DNA of 64,000 nucleotides, taken from contig JASSUG010000004.1 in NCBI GenBank assembly GCA_031963465.1, positions 62,001 through 126,000 on the forward strand. The letters run 5' to 3'. This document shows, in pieces, positions 27,903 through 37,514 of this stretch; positions within the stretch are counted from its first letter, which is position 1; each line of letters opens with the position of its first letter. Both the position numbers and the translations under genes were made by a program. The notes beneath the pieces are model-generated. The model saw only the letters and a list, made by a program, of their open reading frames with translations. It did no database searches and was not told the origin of the DNA. Source of the stretch: Mycoavidus cysteinexigens_B (lineage in GTDB: Bacteria; Pseudomonadota; Gammaproteobacteria; Burkholderiales; Burkholderiaceae).

Positions 27903-28498
27903 ATACCACTTTGCTTATCCCCTCGATTGTTTACGGAGATTTTGAGAACGTTCTCCAGCGATTGTCTGGTGCCATCCGGCAATTCAAAGAGGGCAGATCG
28001 TGGTACGACGCCCTTAACACGCAGAGCATGGTCTCCCCTGAAACGGTGCCTGGCCTCGTCGTTTTAAACGGACCAGCGCCGCTCCTAGCAACTGAGCCTC
28101 ATTTCCATATCTTTCTTCCACTTTCCATAATCCTAGAAGAAGTGCGAAAGGGTAAGCTCAGTGAGCTGCAAAAACAGCAGGCTTTTAGCGACTCGCTTTT
28201 TACTCCATGGGGACTTCTGGGAGTTATAGCTCCAGTGAATCAGATGCTCGTTTATCCGCCTGAGTTGCATAAGCCTATCCTGCAGGCAGCTATCCAATGG
28301 TGGCATTGCCTTGATGCGCTCGGTCCGCGGTATACCGTGGGGCTACGGGAAGGAGCTCGACTTTGGAATGTAACCACCAACCTTCATTACGTCTTAGGAC
28401 AGATAGGTCTGAGCAACGAACAGCTCCGAATGCCATTGCCTGTCGGCGGATTGAAGGCGGTTATCCCTGCTGGTGTGCTCGATGAGTTAGCAGGGTAG
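27899..28498 (+). CDS. Unknown protein coupled to DUF4157 protein 3
   Basis: 199 residues, starting in an ATGA overlap with the candidate nuclease cargo. No recognised family. It looks globular and soluble, with hydrophobic and aromatic stretches (PEHFHIFLPLSIILEEV-like text, WWHCLDALGPRYTVGLREGARLW) and no signal peptide or clear membrane helix. Position and coupling suggest a job specific to the preceding cargo: immunity protein, chaperone/loading adaptor or second toxin component. Confidence 0.7.
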   Translation: MNTTLLIPSIVYGDFENVLQRLSGAIRQFKEGRSWYDALNTQSMVSPETVPGLVVLNGPAPLLATEPHFHIFLPLSIILEEVRKGKLSELQKQQAFSDSLFTPWGLLGVIAPVNQMLVYPPELHKPILQAAIQWWHCLDALGPRYTVGLREGARLWNVTTNLHYVLGQIGLSNEQLRMPLPVGGLKAVIPAGVLDELAG

Positions 28499-28507
28499 GG
28501 GGAGATT

Positions 28508-28618
28508 ATGACAAAACATACGTGGGGCTGGTGCAATAGTTTGAGCATATTGCTTCATAGGAGTGGAAGTAAGCCATTAGAAAATCAATCAAAGGAAAGT
28601 CATGACTACCTTCCCTAA
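28508..28618 (+). CDS. Possible 36-residue peptide
   Basis: ATG 28508 follows gggggagatt, a good ribosome site. The frame (starts MTKHTWGWCNSLSILLH) runs to 28618 and overlaps the start of the next gene in another frame. It could be a real small peptide, a leader that couples translation, or chance. Confidence 0.2.
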   Translation: MTKHTWGWCNSLSILLHRSGSKPLENQSKESHDYLP

Positions 28619-29270
28619 CTCCCCAAAACTCCTCAAAGGCGGCCTGGTGTTGATTGATTCGAGGTCAGCTCAGGTGCAGCGAGTTATTTCGTTGCAATAC
28701 AACCCGGATTCGCTTTCGCGTAGTTTTCAGATTCAGGGTGTCGATGAAGGTGGAGGTGCTCGTTCAGAAGCTTTGCGTCTAAAGGGGCCGGCGGTTGAGT
28801 CTTATAAGCTGGAGGCGGAGATTGATGCGACTGATCAGCTCGAATTCCCTGGGCAAAACCGCGTGACGGTTGAACATGGCATCCAGCCGCAGCTAGCAGC
28901 GTTGGAATTGCTGCTGTATCCGACTAGTAAGCAGCTCAATTCGAACAACAGCCTAGCGAACGCTGGCACGCTGGAGATCATACCGATGGAGACGCCGCTG
29001 GTGCTTTTTGTCTGGAGCAAGACGCGCATTGTGCCGGTGCGGGTGACGGAATTTAGCATCACTGAAGAGGCGTTCGATTCTACACTCAATCCGCTGCGTG
29101 CTAAGGTGAGTTTGGGCCTGCGCGTGTTGAGTGTGGATGATCTCGGCTTTAGGCATAAAGGCGGCAGCCTCTTCATGAGCTATCTGCAGACTAAGGAGCA
29201 ATTGGCTGGCAGAGCGGTTGGGGGCCAGTTTTCATCACTTGGTATTGGTGGTATTACAGGAGGCGCATGA
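28602..29270 (+). CDS. eCIS CIS-tube domain protein (N-terminal part of Afp7)
   Basis: 222 residues. QYNPDSLSRSFQIQG, LRLKGPAVESYKLEAEIDATDQLEF, PLVLFVWSKTRIVPVRVTEFSITEEAFD and LNPLRAKVSLGLRVLSVDD define the CIS-tube domain that links tube and baseplate in Afp7/Pvc7. In Afp7 this is fused to LysM; here the LysM part is the next, separate gene, overlapping by ATGATG at 29267. aaaggaaag precedes the ATG. Confidence 0.88.
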   Translation: MTTFPNSPKLLKGGLVLIDSRSAQVQRVISLQYNPDSLSRSFQIQGVDEGGGARSEALRLKGPAVESYKLEAEIDATDQLEFPGQNRVTVEHGIQPQLAALELLLYPTSKQLNSNNSLANAGTLEIIPMETPLVLFVWSKTRIVPVRVTEFSITEEAFDSTLNPLRAKVSLGLRVLSVDDLGFRHKGGSLFMSYLQTKEQLAGRAVGGQFSSLGIGGITGGA

Positions 29271-29629
29271 TGGATCCCTTACAAGCATTCCTTGAAGCGA
29301 ATTCGTTGCAAACGCAGGTTTTTCCGCCCGCAAGCCGCTATCACGGGCTTGGTACGGCTACGCTGACGGCGCCGGATGGCCGGAGTATTTCCTACCTCAA
29401 GCGCCGTTTCGTGCCGCCGCCGGAGCGCTTTGCATTATTGCAGCTGCATGCTGTGGTCGAAGGGGACCGGCTCGATAATCTTGCGCACCGCTATTTGGGC
29501 GACCCCGAGCAATACTGGCGGCTATGCGACGCCAACGGCGCGCTGCGCCCCGATGCGCTTATTGAGGACATTGGGCGGCTGCTGCGCATCACGCTGCCAG
29601 AAGGTATTCCGGGGGCAAGCGATGATTAG
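29267..29629 (+). CDS. eCIS LysM-domain baseplate protein (C-terminal part of Afp7)
   Basis: 120 residues. A LysM-like segment: VVEGDRLDNLAHRYLGDPEQYWRLCDANGALRPDAL ending in GRLLRITLPEG. LysM proteins at this place connect the tube to the hub, not usually to peptidoglycan. Start in an ATGATG overlap; the stop overlaps the start of the hub gene (ATG 29622). Confidence 0.88.
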   Translation: MMDPLQAFLEANSLQTQVFPPASRYHGLGTATLTAPDGRSISYLKRRFVPPPERFALLQLHAVVEGDRLDNLAHRYLGDPEQYWRLCDANGALRPDALIEDIGRLLRITLPEGIPGASDD

Positions 29630-30749
29630 CGGTATCCAACTTACCTTGCTGATGGGGCCAGTGGTGCCACTGCCCGCGCCGCGCATCGTAGTCGATGCGT
29701 TAGAAAGTGTGGAGGTTACTACCGCAGCTGGTGCAGCTAGTGGTTTCCAGTTTAACCTGCAAATCGATAGCCGTTCAGAGCTCAATACACTTTTTTTGAT
29801 TGCGGCTGGGCAGAGCACGCCGCCACTGCGCGTGATGCTGGTGGTGACCATGAATGGCATGCCCAGTGTATTGTTTGATGGGGTCATGACCAACGTGCAA
29901 GTGCAGGCTGGGCAAAACGGGGCGCCGGGGCGCATAACGGTCACCGGCGAAGACCTGACCAAGGTGATGGATATGATCGACTTTAGCGGACTGCCCTATC
30001 CGGCTATGCCAGTACCGGCCCGCGTGGCGCTGATCTGCGCCAAGTACGCTGCCTTCGGCATTGTTCCCTTGCCCATTCCCCCCCTCTTCCTGGACGTGCC
30101 GATCCCCATTGAGCGCATCCCCGCTCATCAGGGTACCGATCTGTACTACCTGCAGCAACTTGCGCAGGAAGCGGGCTACGTGTTCTACATTGAACCAGGA
30201 CCAGTACCCGGAACCAACGTTGCTTATTTCGGGCCAGAGATCAAAGTAGGTGTGCCGCAGCCAGCGCTCAACATGGATATGGATGCGCACACCAACGTGG
30301 AGTCGCTGAACTTTAGCTTTGATCCGACCAAAGGGGTGCTGCCGATCGTGTTCATCCAGAACCAAGCGACTCGCGTGCCAATCCCCATTCCGATACCTAA
30401 CTTGAACCCGCTGCAACCCCCGCTGGGTGTTCTGCCTACGCCCTTGGCGAACATCAAACTGATGAAGGACACCGCTAAGCTCAATCCTGTTCAAGCGATT
30501 GGCCGCGGTGTGGCTGAGGCCGCGCGCTCACAAGATTCGGTCAGCGCTACCGGCAGCCTCAACGTATTGCGCTACGGCCGGATACTTAAAGCCCGTCAGC
30601 TTGTTGGGGTGCGCGGGGCGGGTTTCGCCTACGATGGTTTGTACTACGTGAAAAGTGTCACCAGCACGCTCAAGCGTGGTGAGTTTAAACAAAACTTTAA
30701 CCTCACGCGCAATGGGTTGATTTCCATTGTCCCTAGGGTGCCTGTATGA
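29622..30749 (+). CDS. eCIS hub protein (Afp8 N-terminal/gp27-like)
   Basis: 375 residues from ATG 29622; a longer upstream frame would overlap the LysM gene by 250 bases and is rejected. FQFNLQIDSRSELNTLFLI, VLFDGVMTNVQVQ, ITVTGEDLTKVMDMIDF, HQGTDLYYLQQLAQEAGYVFYIEPGP and YDGLYYVKSVTSTLKRGEFKQ match phage late control D/VgrG-like hub domains. It forms the trimer that joins tube and spike. The gp5-like OB domain, fused in Afp8, is the next separate gene, overlapping by ATGA. Confidence 0.88.
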   Translation: MISGIQLTLLMGPVVPLPAPRIVVDALESVEVTTAAGAASGFQFNLQIDSRSELNTLFLIAAGQSTPPLRVMLVVTMNGMPSVLFDGVMTNVQVQAGQNGAPGRITVTGEDLTKVMDMIDFSGLPYPAMPVPARVALICAKYAAFGIVPLPIPPLFLDVPIPIERIPAHQGTDLYYLQQLAQEAGYVFYIEPGPVPGTNVAYFGPEIKVGVPQPALNMDMDAHTNVESLNFSFDPTKGVLPIVFIQNQATRVPIPIPIPNLNPLQPPLGVLPTPLANIKLMKDTAKLNPVQAIGRGVAEAARSQDSVSATGSLNVLRYGRILKARQLVGVRGAGFAYDGLYYVKSVTSTLKRGEFKQNFNLTRNGLISIVPRVPV

Positions 30750-31261
30750 GTGAATCTGGAAAATTCTTCGGCAAGTACCGCGGTATGGTGCTCAACAACC
30801 TTGACCCGATGCAGATGGGGCGGCTGATGGTGCAGGTACCCGATGTCACGTCGCTTGCACCCAGCTCCTGGGCGATGCCCTGCGTGCCAATTGCCGGTTT
30901 GCAGAACGGCATGGTGGCGTTGCCGGTGATCGGTTCAGGCGTCTGGGTGGAGTTCGAGCAGGGTAATCCAGATTATCCGATTTGGGTCGGCTGCTTCTGG
31001 GGTACGGCAGCGGAGTTGCCCGCGCTGTCGCGCTTGACGCCGCCGCTGGTACCGGCCATCACTTTGCAGACGCCGCTGCAAAATGGCGTCACGATTTCCG
31101 ATCTACCTGGGCCCACTGGCGGGATCATGCTCAAGAGCGCCACTGGGGCTTCGATTATTGTCAATGACACAGGCATTTATATCCAGAACGGCAAGGGCGC
31201 CAGCATTGTTATGGTCGGGCCGACCGTGACAGTGAACAGCGGTGCGCTGGTCGTTGTGTAA
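30746..31261 (+). CDS. eCIS gp5-like OB-fold spike protein
   Basis: 171 residues. GKYRGMVLNNLDPMQMGRLMVQVPDV, PVIGSGVWVEFEQGNPDYPIWVGCFWG are the gp5/VgrG OB-fold signature, followed by a beta-prism-like repeat tail (GGIMLKSATGASIIVNDTGIYIQNGKGASIVM). Forms the central spike with the hub. ATGA overlap with the hub gene. Confidence 0.93.
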   Translation: MSESGKFFGKYRGMVLNNLDPMQMGRLMVQVPDVTSLAPSSWAMPCVPIAGLQNGMVALPVIGSGVWVEFEQGNPDYPIWVGCFWGTAAELPALSRLTPPLVPAITLQTPLQNGVTISDLPGPTGGIMLKSATGASIIVNDTGIYIQNGKGASIVMVGPTVTVNSGALVVV

Positions 31262-31272
31262 AGGAGAAAAAT

Positions 31273-31593
31273 ATGCCCGGACCTCTGTTGCATCTCGGTG
31301 CTACCGTACTCTGTGCCCACGGCGGCAGTGCTATGCCGACCGCGCCCAATTTACGGGTAACGGTCAGCGGTCAACCCACCGTCACGATGGCAGCACCTTA
31401 TACCGTAGCGGGCTGTGCGTTCAATGTCGGTGGCGCGCCTTCACCCTGCATGACCGCGCAATGGATTGTCGCCGCCACTCGAGTGACTTCCAACGGCCAG
31501 CCACTGGTATTGATGGACAGCCAAGCCATCTGCGCGCCGAATGGCACACCGTTATTACCCGTGGCCGCGCAGACGCGCGTAATTGCAAGCTGA
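31273..31593 (+). CDS. eCIS PAAR-like spike tip
   Basis: 106 residues. Short beta-rich protein (GPLLHLGATVLCAHGGSAMPTAPNLRV, VAGCAFNVGG.PSPCMTAQW, PLVLMDSQAICAPNGTPL) of the PAAR-like class that sharpens the spike. Strong ribosome site aaaggagaaaaat. Small size and order (hub, spike, tip, gp25) fit. Confidence 0.85.
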   Translation: MPGPLLHLGATVLCAHGGSAMPTAPNLRVTVSGQPTVTMAAPYTVAGCAFNVGGAPSPCMTAQWIVAATRVTSNGQPLVLMDSQAICAPNGTPLLPVAAQTRVIAS

Positions 31594-31600
31594 GGTTATG

Positions 31601-31966
31601 ATGAATCTAAGCTATCCCTACAACATAGACGGACGAGGACGCACCGCGCAGACTACAGAAGAGGCTTGGGTGCGGGGCTTGATCGAGCAAGTGCTCTTTA
31701 CCTCGCCGGGCGAGCGGGTGATGCGGCCGGACTTTGGTAGCGGTGTCATGCAGCTGGTGTTTGCGCCCAATAGCCCTGAGCTGGCCGCTGCCACGCAGAT
31801 GCTGATCCAGAGTGCGCTGCAACAGTGGCTAGACGATATTATCGTGGTCGAGAGTGTGACGGCGGAATCCGAAGAATCCACGCTGCGTGTGACGGTGCAA
31901 TATCTTATTCGCCGTAGTCAGTCGCGGCAATCGCAGACCTTCGAGCGAGGAGGAACCAGCTCATGA
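31601..31966 (+). CDS. eCIS gp25-like baseplate wedge (Afp9-like)
   Basis: 121 residues. TTEEAWVRGLIEQVLFTSPGERVMRPDFGSGV is the GPW/gp25 signature, with the ERVMRPDFG loop that starts sheath polymerisation. ATG 31601 is chosen because tgagg lies 5 bases upstream; ATG 31598 is adjacent and a TTG at 31583 would overlap the tip gene. Stop overlaps the next start (ATGA at 31963). Confidence 0.93.
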   Translation: MNLSYPYNIDGRGRTAQTTEEAWVRGLIEQVLFTSPGERVMRPDFGSGVMQLVFAPNSPELAAATQMLIQSALQQWLDDIIVVESVTAESEESTLRVTVQYLIRRSQSRQSQTFERGGTSS

Positions 31967-34683
31967 CGCGCTACACTTGTTGTGACGAACTGCGCCGTAA
32001 CGAGGTTGCCCACCCAGACGACGGCCGTCCGACGCTCAACGGCATCGATTACCTCGAAGTGCTGGACCATGACGCACCACCCGACAGTCCGCGCCAGCGC
32101 ACCTTATTGTTACGTTGCCTAAAACCGGTGCCGACCAAGTTGAAGGATCCCAACCTGCCGGGAGGTGAGCGGGTACTGGCTCTCACGCTGGAGAATGTCC
32201 ACCTGTCGGGGGGGGATCGGGTGCGTGATGTGCAGATTCAATGGATCGCCATCGCCGCCAGTCCGCCAGAGGCAGAGACTACCGAGGCCGAGCGGGCCTT
32301 TTTCACCGCTTTGCCCGGGGCCGATCATATTCTGCTGGTGCGCACTAATTCCAATGGCGATTACTCGCCCTACCAACTGCGCCTACAACGCTCGAAGCTC
32401 GACCAGCGTGCGCCGGCGGAGTTTGATCCTCAGCTGGCGGAGGTGACCTTCTCATTCAAAGTCGAATGTCCGAGCGACTTCGATTGCAAGCCTCAGCATG
32501 TGTGCGTCAAGCCAGTCACAGCGCCGCCGGATATCAACTATCTGGCAAAGGACTATGCGAGCTTTCGCCGCTTAATGCTGGATCGCTTAACCCAGCTGCT
32601 ACCTGACTGGCGTGCTCGCACGCCAGCTGATTTGGGCACCACCCTAGTCGAGCTTTTGGCGTATGCAGGCGATCACTTGTCCTATTGGCAGGACGCCGTC
32701 GCCACCGAGGCTTATTTGAACACAGCGCGGCGGCGTTCCTCGTTGCGCCGTCATGCCTTGCTGGTGGACTATGCATTGCATGAAGGTAGCAACGCGCGCG
32801 TATGGGTGCAACTGAAGCTGGCGGCCAATGCTACAGAGGGTGACCCCATCCCGTTGGCCGGGCTGCGTTTCCTGTCGCGTGTGCCGGGGCTGCCTTCGCG
32901 CATCTCCGCTGCGCCTTCTTCGCGTGATTACCGTGATGCCTTCGCGGCCCAGCCGGTGGTGTTCGAGCCTCTACATCCGAAGGGTGGGTTGCAGCTCGAT
33001 GCCAGCGCCACCGTAACGCTATACGCTGCGCATGACGCAATGACTTTCTATACTTGGGGTGACCGCCGCTGCTGTCTGCCCAAAGGGGCGACGTCCGCTA
33101 CTCTGCACGGACACTTCGCTACTTTGCGGGATGGGGACGTTCTCATTTTTGAAGAGGTGAAGGGGCCTTCCACCGGCGTGTTGGGTGATGCCGATCCCAC
33201 TCATCGCCATGCCGTGCGGCTAACGGCAGTGCGCCATACCGACTATGAAGCTGGGCCTGAGGCTAGGCCGCTGGTTGATCCACTCTATGAAGAGGTGCAG
33301 ATTACCGAGATTGAATGGGCGAGCGCCGACGCTTTGCCTTTTCCATTGTGTCTGTCGGCGCACACCGATGACGAACATGGCGGAAACTTTATCGATAACG
33401 TCGCGGTGGCGCGCGGCAACATTATATTGGCTGACCACGGCCTGACCGTGTCTGGCGAAGCGCTAGGTTCGGTACCTGCTGCGCACCTGTTTCTGCCTGC
33501 CGAACAAGACGCCGACCGTTGCAATCCGACACCGACCCAATGGCTGCCCGCGCGTTACCGTCCACCGTTAGCGCAGCGGCCACTCACGCATGCCCCGACG
33601 CTTCAGAAGTCTACGATCAGCACCGGTCATTGGACAAGCACACGTTTGTCATTCGATCCTACGGCACCGGCCACGCAAGTTTTCAAGTGGCGCAATGCGG
33701 AGGTGTTGCCTGTGATCCGGCTCACCAGCACCATAAAGTCCGGTGGCGCGCAGTTTAAGGAGAGCTGGGAAGCACGCCGGGATCTTCTCAATAGCGGGGA
33801 CGATGATAAGCATTTTGTGGTGGAGAGTGAGCACGACGGCTCGGCATTTTTGCGCTTTGGCGACGATGAACACGGTAAACGGCCCGAGAGCGAAACGACT
33901 TTCACTGCAGATTATCGAGTCGGGCAGGGATTGGCTGGCAATATTGGCGCTGACGCCCTCGCGCATGTGGTGACCAATGATAAGCGGATTGCCGGCGTGC
34001 GCAACCCGTTGCCCGCGCGCGGTGGCAGCGAGGCGGAGAGCGCAGAGCAGATTCGCCGTCGCGCTCCACAAGCCTTCCGTACGCAGGAGCGGGCGGTGAC
34101 GCCGGAAGACTATGCTGCCGTTGCGGGTCGCTTCGACGATGTCCAACGGGCTGCTGCCACACAGCGCTGGACTGGCAGCTGGTATACCTTGTTCATCACG
34201 ATTGACCGCGCAGGCGGGCAGACAATGAATACCCAGTATCGCGCGGACCTTGAAGCATTTGTCGAACCGTATCGGATGGCTGGTCATGACCTTGCTTTTA
34301 ATGATCCGATTTATGTGCCGCTGGATATCGAGATGACCGTATGTGTGGCGTCCGACCATTTTCGTAGCGATGTGCGTGCGTCACTGCTGCAAGTCTTGGG
34401 CAATCAAGATCTCGCCGATGGTCGGCGTGGCCTGTTTCATCCAGACGCTTTCACCTTCGGCCAGCCGGTATACCTGAGTCCGCTCTACGCCGCTGCGCGC
34501 AGTGTACTGGGCGTAGAAACAGTACAGATCACGCGCTTTGCGCGGCAAGGCCAAGCTGATGACTTGTATGCCTTGCACGAAGGGGTCATGAAGTTAGGGC
34601 GACTAGAAATCGTCCGTTTGGACAATGATCGCAATTTCCCCGAGCGGGGCGTATTGCGCCTTTCGCTGCACGGCGGAAAATAA
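31963..34683 (+). CDS. eCIS baseplate protein, Afp11-like
   Basis: 906 residues. The N-terminus (YTCCDELRRNEV.., LNGIDYLEVLDHDAPP) and the segment CVKPVTAPPDINYLAKDYASFRRLMLDRL..TPADLGTTLVELLAYAGDHLSYWQDAVATEAYLNTARRR are the eCIS version of baseplate wedge proteins; the C-terminal part (RVGQGLAGNIGADAL, RTQERAVTPEDYAAVAGRFDDVQRA) is baseplate-J-like. Forms the inner baseplate ring. Overlaps gp25. Confidence 0.92.
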   Translation: MTRYTCCDELRRNEVAHPDDGRPTLNGIDYLEVLDHDAPPDSPRQRTLLLRCLKPVPTKLKDPNLPGGERVLALTLENVHLSGGDRVRDVQIQWIAIAASPPEAETTEAERAFFTALPGADHILLVRTNSNGDYSPYQLRLQRSKLDQRAPAEFDPQLAEVTFSFKVECPSDFDCKPQHVCVKPVTAPPDINYLAKDYASFRRLMLDRLTQLLPDWRARTPADLGTTLVELLAYAGDHLSYWQDAVATEAYLNTARRRSSLRRHALLVDYALHEGSNARVWVQLKLAANATEGDPIPLAGLRFLSRVPGLPSRISAAPSSRDYRDAFAAQPVVFEPLHPKGGLQLDASATVTLYAAHDAMTFYTWGDRRCCLPKGATSATLHGHFATLRDGDVLIFEEVKGPSTGVLGDADPTHRHAVRLTAVRHTDYEAGPEARPLVDPLYEEVQITEIEWASADALPFPLCLSAHTDDEHGGNFIDNVAVARGNIILADHGLTVSGEALGSVPAAHLFLPAEQDADRCNPTPTQWLPARYRPPLAQRPLTHAPTLQKSTISTGHWTSTRLSFDPTAPATQVFKWRNAEVLPVIRLTSTIKSGGAQFKESWEARRDLLNSGDDDKHFVVESEHDGSAFLRFGDDEHGKRPESETTFTADYRVGQGLAGNIGADALAHVVTNDKRIAGVRNPLPARGGSEAESAEQIRRRAPQAFRTQERAVTPEDYAAVAGRFDDVQRAAATQRWTGSWYTLFITIDRAGGQTMNTQYRADLEAFVEPYRMAGHDLAFNDPIYVPLDIEMTVCVASDHFRSDVRASLLQVLGNQDLADGRRGLFHPDAFTFGQPVYLSPLYAAARSVLGVETVQITRFARQGQADDLYALHEGVMKLGRLEIVRLDNDRNFPERGVLRLSLHGGK

Positions 34684-34700
34684 TTCACATAGGTGAGAGC

Positions 34701-37514
34701 ATGAACCAGAACGAGGCTTGCAATTGTTGTGCTGGTCTGGATGCCCAGACCCCAAAACGTATTGATAACCCCGCCGGTCAGCCTGGGCTCGCCTACCGCG
34801 TGGGGCGTCACAGCGATTTTCTTGAATCGATGACAGCGCGTCTGTCCTCGACTGACTTCCCAGCGCTCAAGCCGCTCACAACGCGTGAGCCTGATGATTT
34901 CAGTATTGCGCTGTGCGATGCCGCGGCTATCGTGTTGGATGTGCTGAGCTTTTACCAGGAGCGTATCGCCAATGAGAATTTTCTGCGCACAGCGCGCGAG
35001 CGCCGCTCCATTCTTGAGCTGGCGCAGCTGATTGGCTACCCGCTCAGGCCTGGGGTTGCTGCTTCCACTTGGCTAGCGTTTACCCTGCAGGAAACGCCCG
35101 CTTTGCCAGCACAGGTGCTAGCACCGGCACCTGTGCCCGTGGGTACGCGCGTGCAGAGCGTGCCGGGCCCCGGCGAAGAACCCCAAACCTTTGAGACGGT
35201 GGAGCCTATTGAGGCGCGCGCAAACTGGAACGCGCTGCCGGTGCAGACCGCCGTCGTCTGGCAGCCGCAGCTCGGCGACATCGACCTCTACCTCGCTGGC
35301 GTGTCAACGGGCCTCGCGCCAGGTGATGCACTGCTTATTGTCGGGCAGGAGCGCATGACGACCCCTAGCTCCGGGCAGTGGGATGTGAGGATTGTAGAAA
35401 AGGTGGAGCCCGACATTTTGCAGGGCCACACCCACATCAGCTGGCACGATGGACTCAGCGGCCACGTTCCTGAGAGGCAGCCTGCGCAAAATTCCCCACG
35501 GGTCTACGTGCTGCGCCAACGTGCCGCACTGTTCGGCTATAACGCCCCTGATCCGCGCCTGATGAGCCTGAGCGGTACCCAACTCGACCAGATGATAGAC
35601 ACTAGCAACTCTTTGAAGCTGAGGAAGTGGAAGGATTACAGTATAACTTCAGAATATATTGAACTCGATGCTGCTTATCCGAAGATTATTCCTAACGGTT
35701 GGGCGGTACTCGTGTCGAACCAAAAGGGCATCGGCAGCGCCTCGTTGCCAGGTCACATGGAACTGTATCGCGCCAAGGCGGTGTCGGTGGTATCACGCAC
35801 GGACTTCGGCCTCAGTGGCCGGACAACTCGGATCACGCCTGACACTACCAAAAATCTCACTTCTGAGTATTACACGATTGAGCACACGCTGGTGCTGGCG
35901 CAAAGTGAGGAACTCGCTGTCGCAGCGCGCCCGTTGAATTTACCCCTCTTTGGCGCACAGTTCACGCTGGCGAGTGTGCAGAAGGCGCTGCATCCGGCAC
36001 AGGCGCTAGCGCTGAGCGGTAAACGGCAGCGCATCACAATCATTGAGGGTGCCACAGGGCTAAATTTGGAGCTGGAGGGTGGCGGCACGGTGGCGCTTAT
36101 GCCGGGCGATTCGCTACAGATGATCGCTGCTCCGCTCGGCATCGGCCGCCGCATCCGTCATGTCTTCACTTTTCCTCTAACGCCAGAGAAATTCGGCGAG
36201 CGATTGGGCACGGGCCTGCGGGTGCACTTGTTGTTGCGTGATCGAGACGGTCGGGTCGGGATGCTGACGACAGCGGCCAATCTGATACGTCTGCAGCCCG
36301 CGCTGGAGACAGATGAAACGCTGACGGAGATGGTTTTCGTGGAGGATGCCGATACGGCAGTCGAGCACGGCCGGAATGGCACAACGCTGCATCTGACGGC
36401 GGCTACGCAGCATGTCTATGACCGTCTAAGCGTGCGGATCAATGCCAATGTGGCGCCAGCGACGCACGGTGAGACGGTCAACGAAACGCTTGGTGGCGCT
36501 GTTAGCAAGCCAGATCAGCGCATCACGTTACGGCAGTCGCCACTCACTCAGGTGAGCGCGGCTACCCCTAGCGGGCGCACCTCGTCGCTGGCGCTGCGCG
36601 TGAATGACTTGCTGTGGCAGGAGGTTTCTTCGCTATACGGGCGGGGGCCGAACGAGCGCGTCTTTACCACCGCGCTAGACGATGATGGGCGCACCACGGT
36701 GATCTTCGGCGATGGCATTGAGGGCGCCCGCCCGCCCAGCGGGCAGGACCATATACGCGCACGGTATCGTAAGGGGATTGGCAGCGGCGGCAACGTTACC
36801 GCCGGCAAGCTGAGCAATTTGCTCACGCGCCCGCTCGGGGTGAGTGGGGTAACGAACCCAGAGGCGGCCCGTGGCGGTCAGGATGCGCAAACTGCGGATG
36901 CCGCGCGCGAGAACGCGCCGCTCACCGTGCTGACGCTGGATCGAGCTGTTTCCGTGCAAGACTATGAAGATTTCTCACGCAGTTTCGCTGGTATCGCTAA
37001 AGCGCATGCTACTTGGATCGTAGCAGGGCCTGGTCGAGGTATCTTCATCACGGTGGCTGGAGAGGAGGGGGGCGCGGTCGACGAATCCAACGTCATCTTC
37101 AGCAATCTACTGGCGGCGTTGCGGCGCTATGGCGATGCGTTGTTGCCACTGCGCGTTGCCAGCTATCGGCCTGCGACATTTCGTCTGCGCGTCGCTCTCA
37201 AGATAGCGACTGAGGCCGACATCAGTAAAGAACTCAAGCGTGCTGAGGCAGCGTTGCGCCAGGTCTTTGGCTTTGCGGCACGGCGCTTCGGCCAACCGGT
37301 GTCGGTTGATGAAGTGGCCGAGGTTTTGCACCGCTCAGCCAGCGTGCAAGCGGTCAATGTGATCGAACTGTATCGGCCCGCTCAAGGCGCCACGCCGCAT
37401 CTTGAACCACGTTTGTTCGCACGCCTGCCAGAGACTTCGCTCACCGAGCTACCGCAGGCCGCCGAGCTACTGGTGCTTGACGCCGCCCCACTGATTCTGG
37501 AGGTGATGCCGTGA
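34701..37514 (+). CDS. eCIS baseplate protein, Afp12-like
   Basis: 937 residues. Related to the preceding protein: FSIALCDAAAIVLDVLSFYQERIANENFLRTARERRSILELAQLIGYPLRPG near the N-terminus and RYRKGIGSGGNVTAGKLSNLLTRPLGV, TLDRAVSVQDYEDFSRSFAGIAKA near the C-terminus, both baseplate-J-like. The middle (about 150-560) is beta-rich. Second wedge component, forming a pair with the Afp11-like protein. ATG preceded by ggtgaga; overlaps the next gene by ATG/TGA. Confidence 0.92.
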   Translation: MNQNEACNCCAGLDAQTPKRIDNPAGQPGLAYRVGRHSDFLESMTARLSSTDFPALKPLTTREPDDFSIALCDAAAIVLDVLSFYQERIANENFLRTARERRSILELAQLIGYPLRPGVAASTWLAFTLQETPALPAQVLAPAPVPVGTRVQSVPGPGEEPQTFETVEPIEARANWNALPVQTAVVWQPQLGDIDLYLAGVSTGLAPGDALLIVGQERMTTPSSGQWDVRIVEKVEPDILQGHTHISWHDGLSGHVPERQPAQNSPRVYVLRQRAALFGYNAPDPRLMSLSGTQLDQMIDTSNSLKLRKWKDYSITSEYIELDAAYPKIIPNGWAVLVSNQKGIGSASLPGHMELYRAKAVSVVSRTDFGLSGRTTRITPDTTKNLTSEYYTIEHTLVLAQSEELAVAARPLNLPLFGAQFTLASVQKALHPAQALALSGKRQRITIIEGATGLNLELEGGGTVALMPGDSLQMIAAPLGIGRRIRHVFTFPLTPEKFGERLGTGLRVHLLLRDRDGRVGMLTTAANLIRLQPALETDETLTEMVFVEDADTAVEHGRNGTTLHLTAATQHVYDRLSVRINANVAPATHGETVNETLGGAVSKPDQRITLRQSPLTQVSAATPSGRTSSLALRVNDLLWQEVSSLYGRGPNERVFTTALDDDGRTTVIFGDGIEGARPPSGQDHIRARYRKGIGSGGNVTAGKLSNLLTRPLGVSGVTNPEAARGGQDAQTADAARENAPLTVLTLDRAVSVQDYEDFSRSFAGIAKAHATWIVAGPGRGIFITVAGEEGGAVDESNVIFSNLLAALRRYGDALLPLRVASYRPATFRLRVALKIATEADISKELKRAEAALRQVFGFAARRFGQPVSVDEVAEVLHRSASVQAVNVIELYRPAQGATPHLEPRLFARLPETSLTELPQAAELLVLDAAPLILEVMP

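Noticed and set aside
29376..29621. Long N-terminal extension of the hub protein
   Set aside because: It overlaps the LysM gene by about 250 bases in another frame and shows no hub-like sequence; the ATG at 29622 starts a canonical hub.
31583..31600. TTG start for the gp25-like gene
   Set aside because: It would overlap the PAAR-like gene and lies too near its stop; the ATG at 31601 has better ribosome-site spacing.
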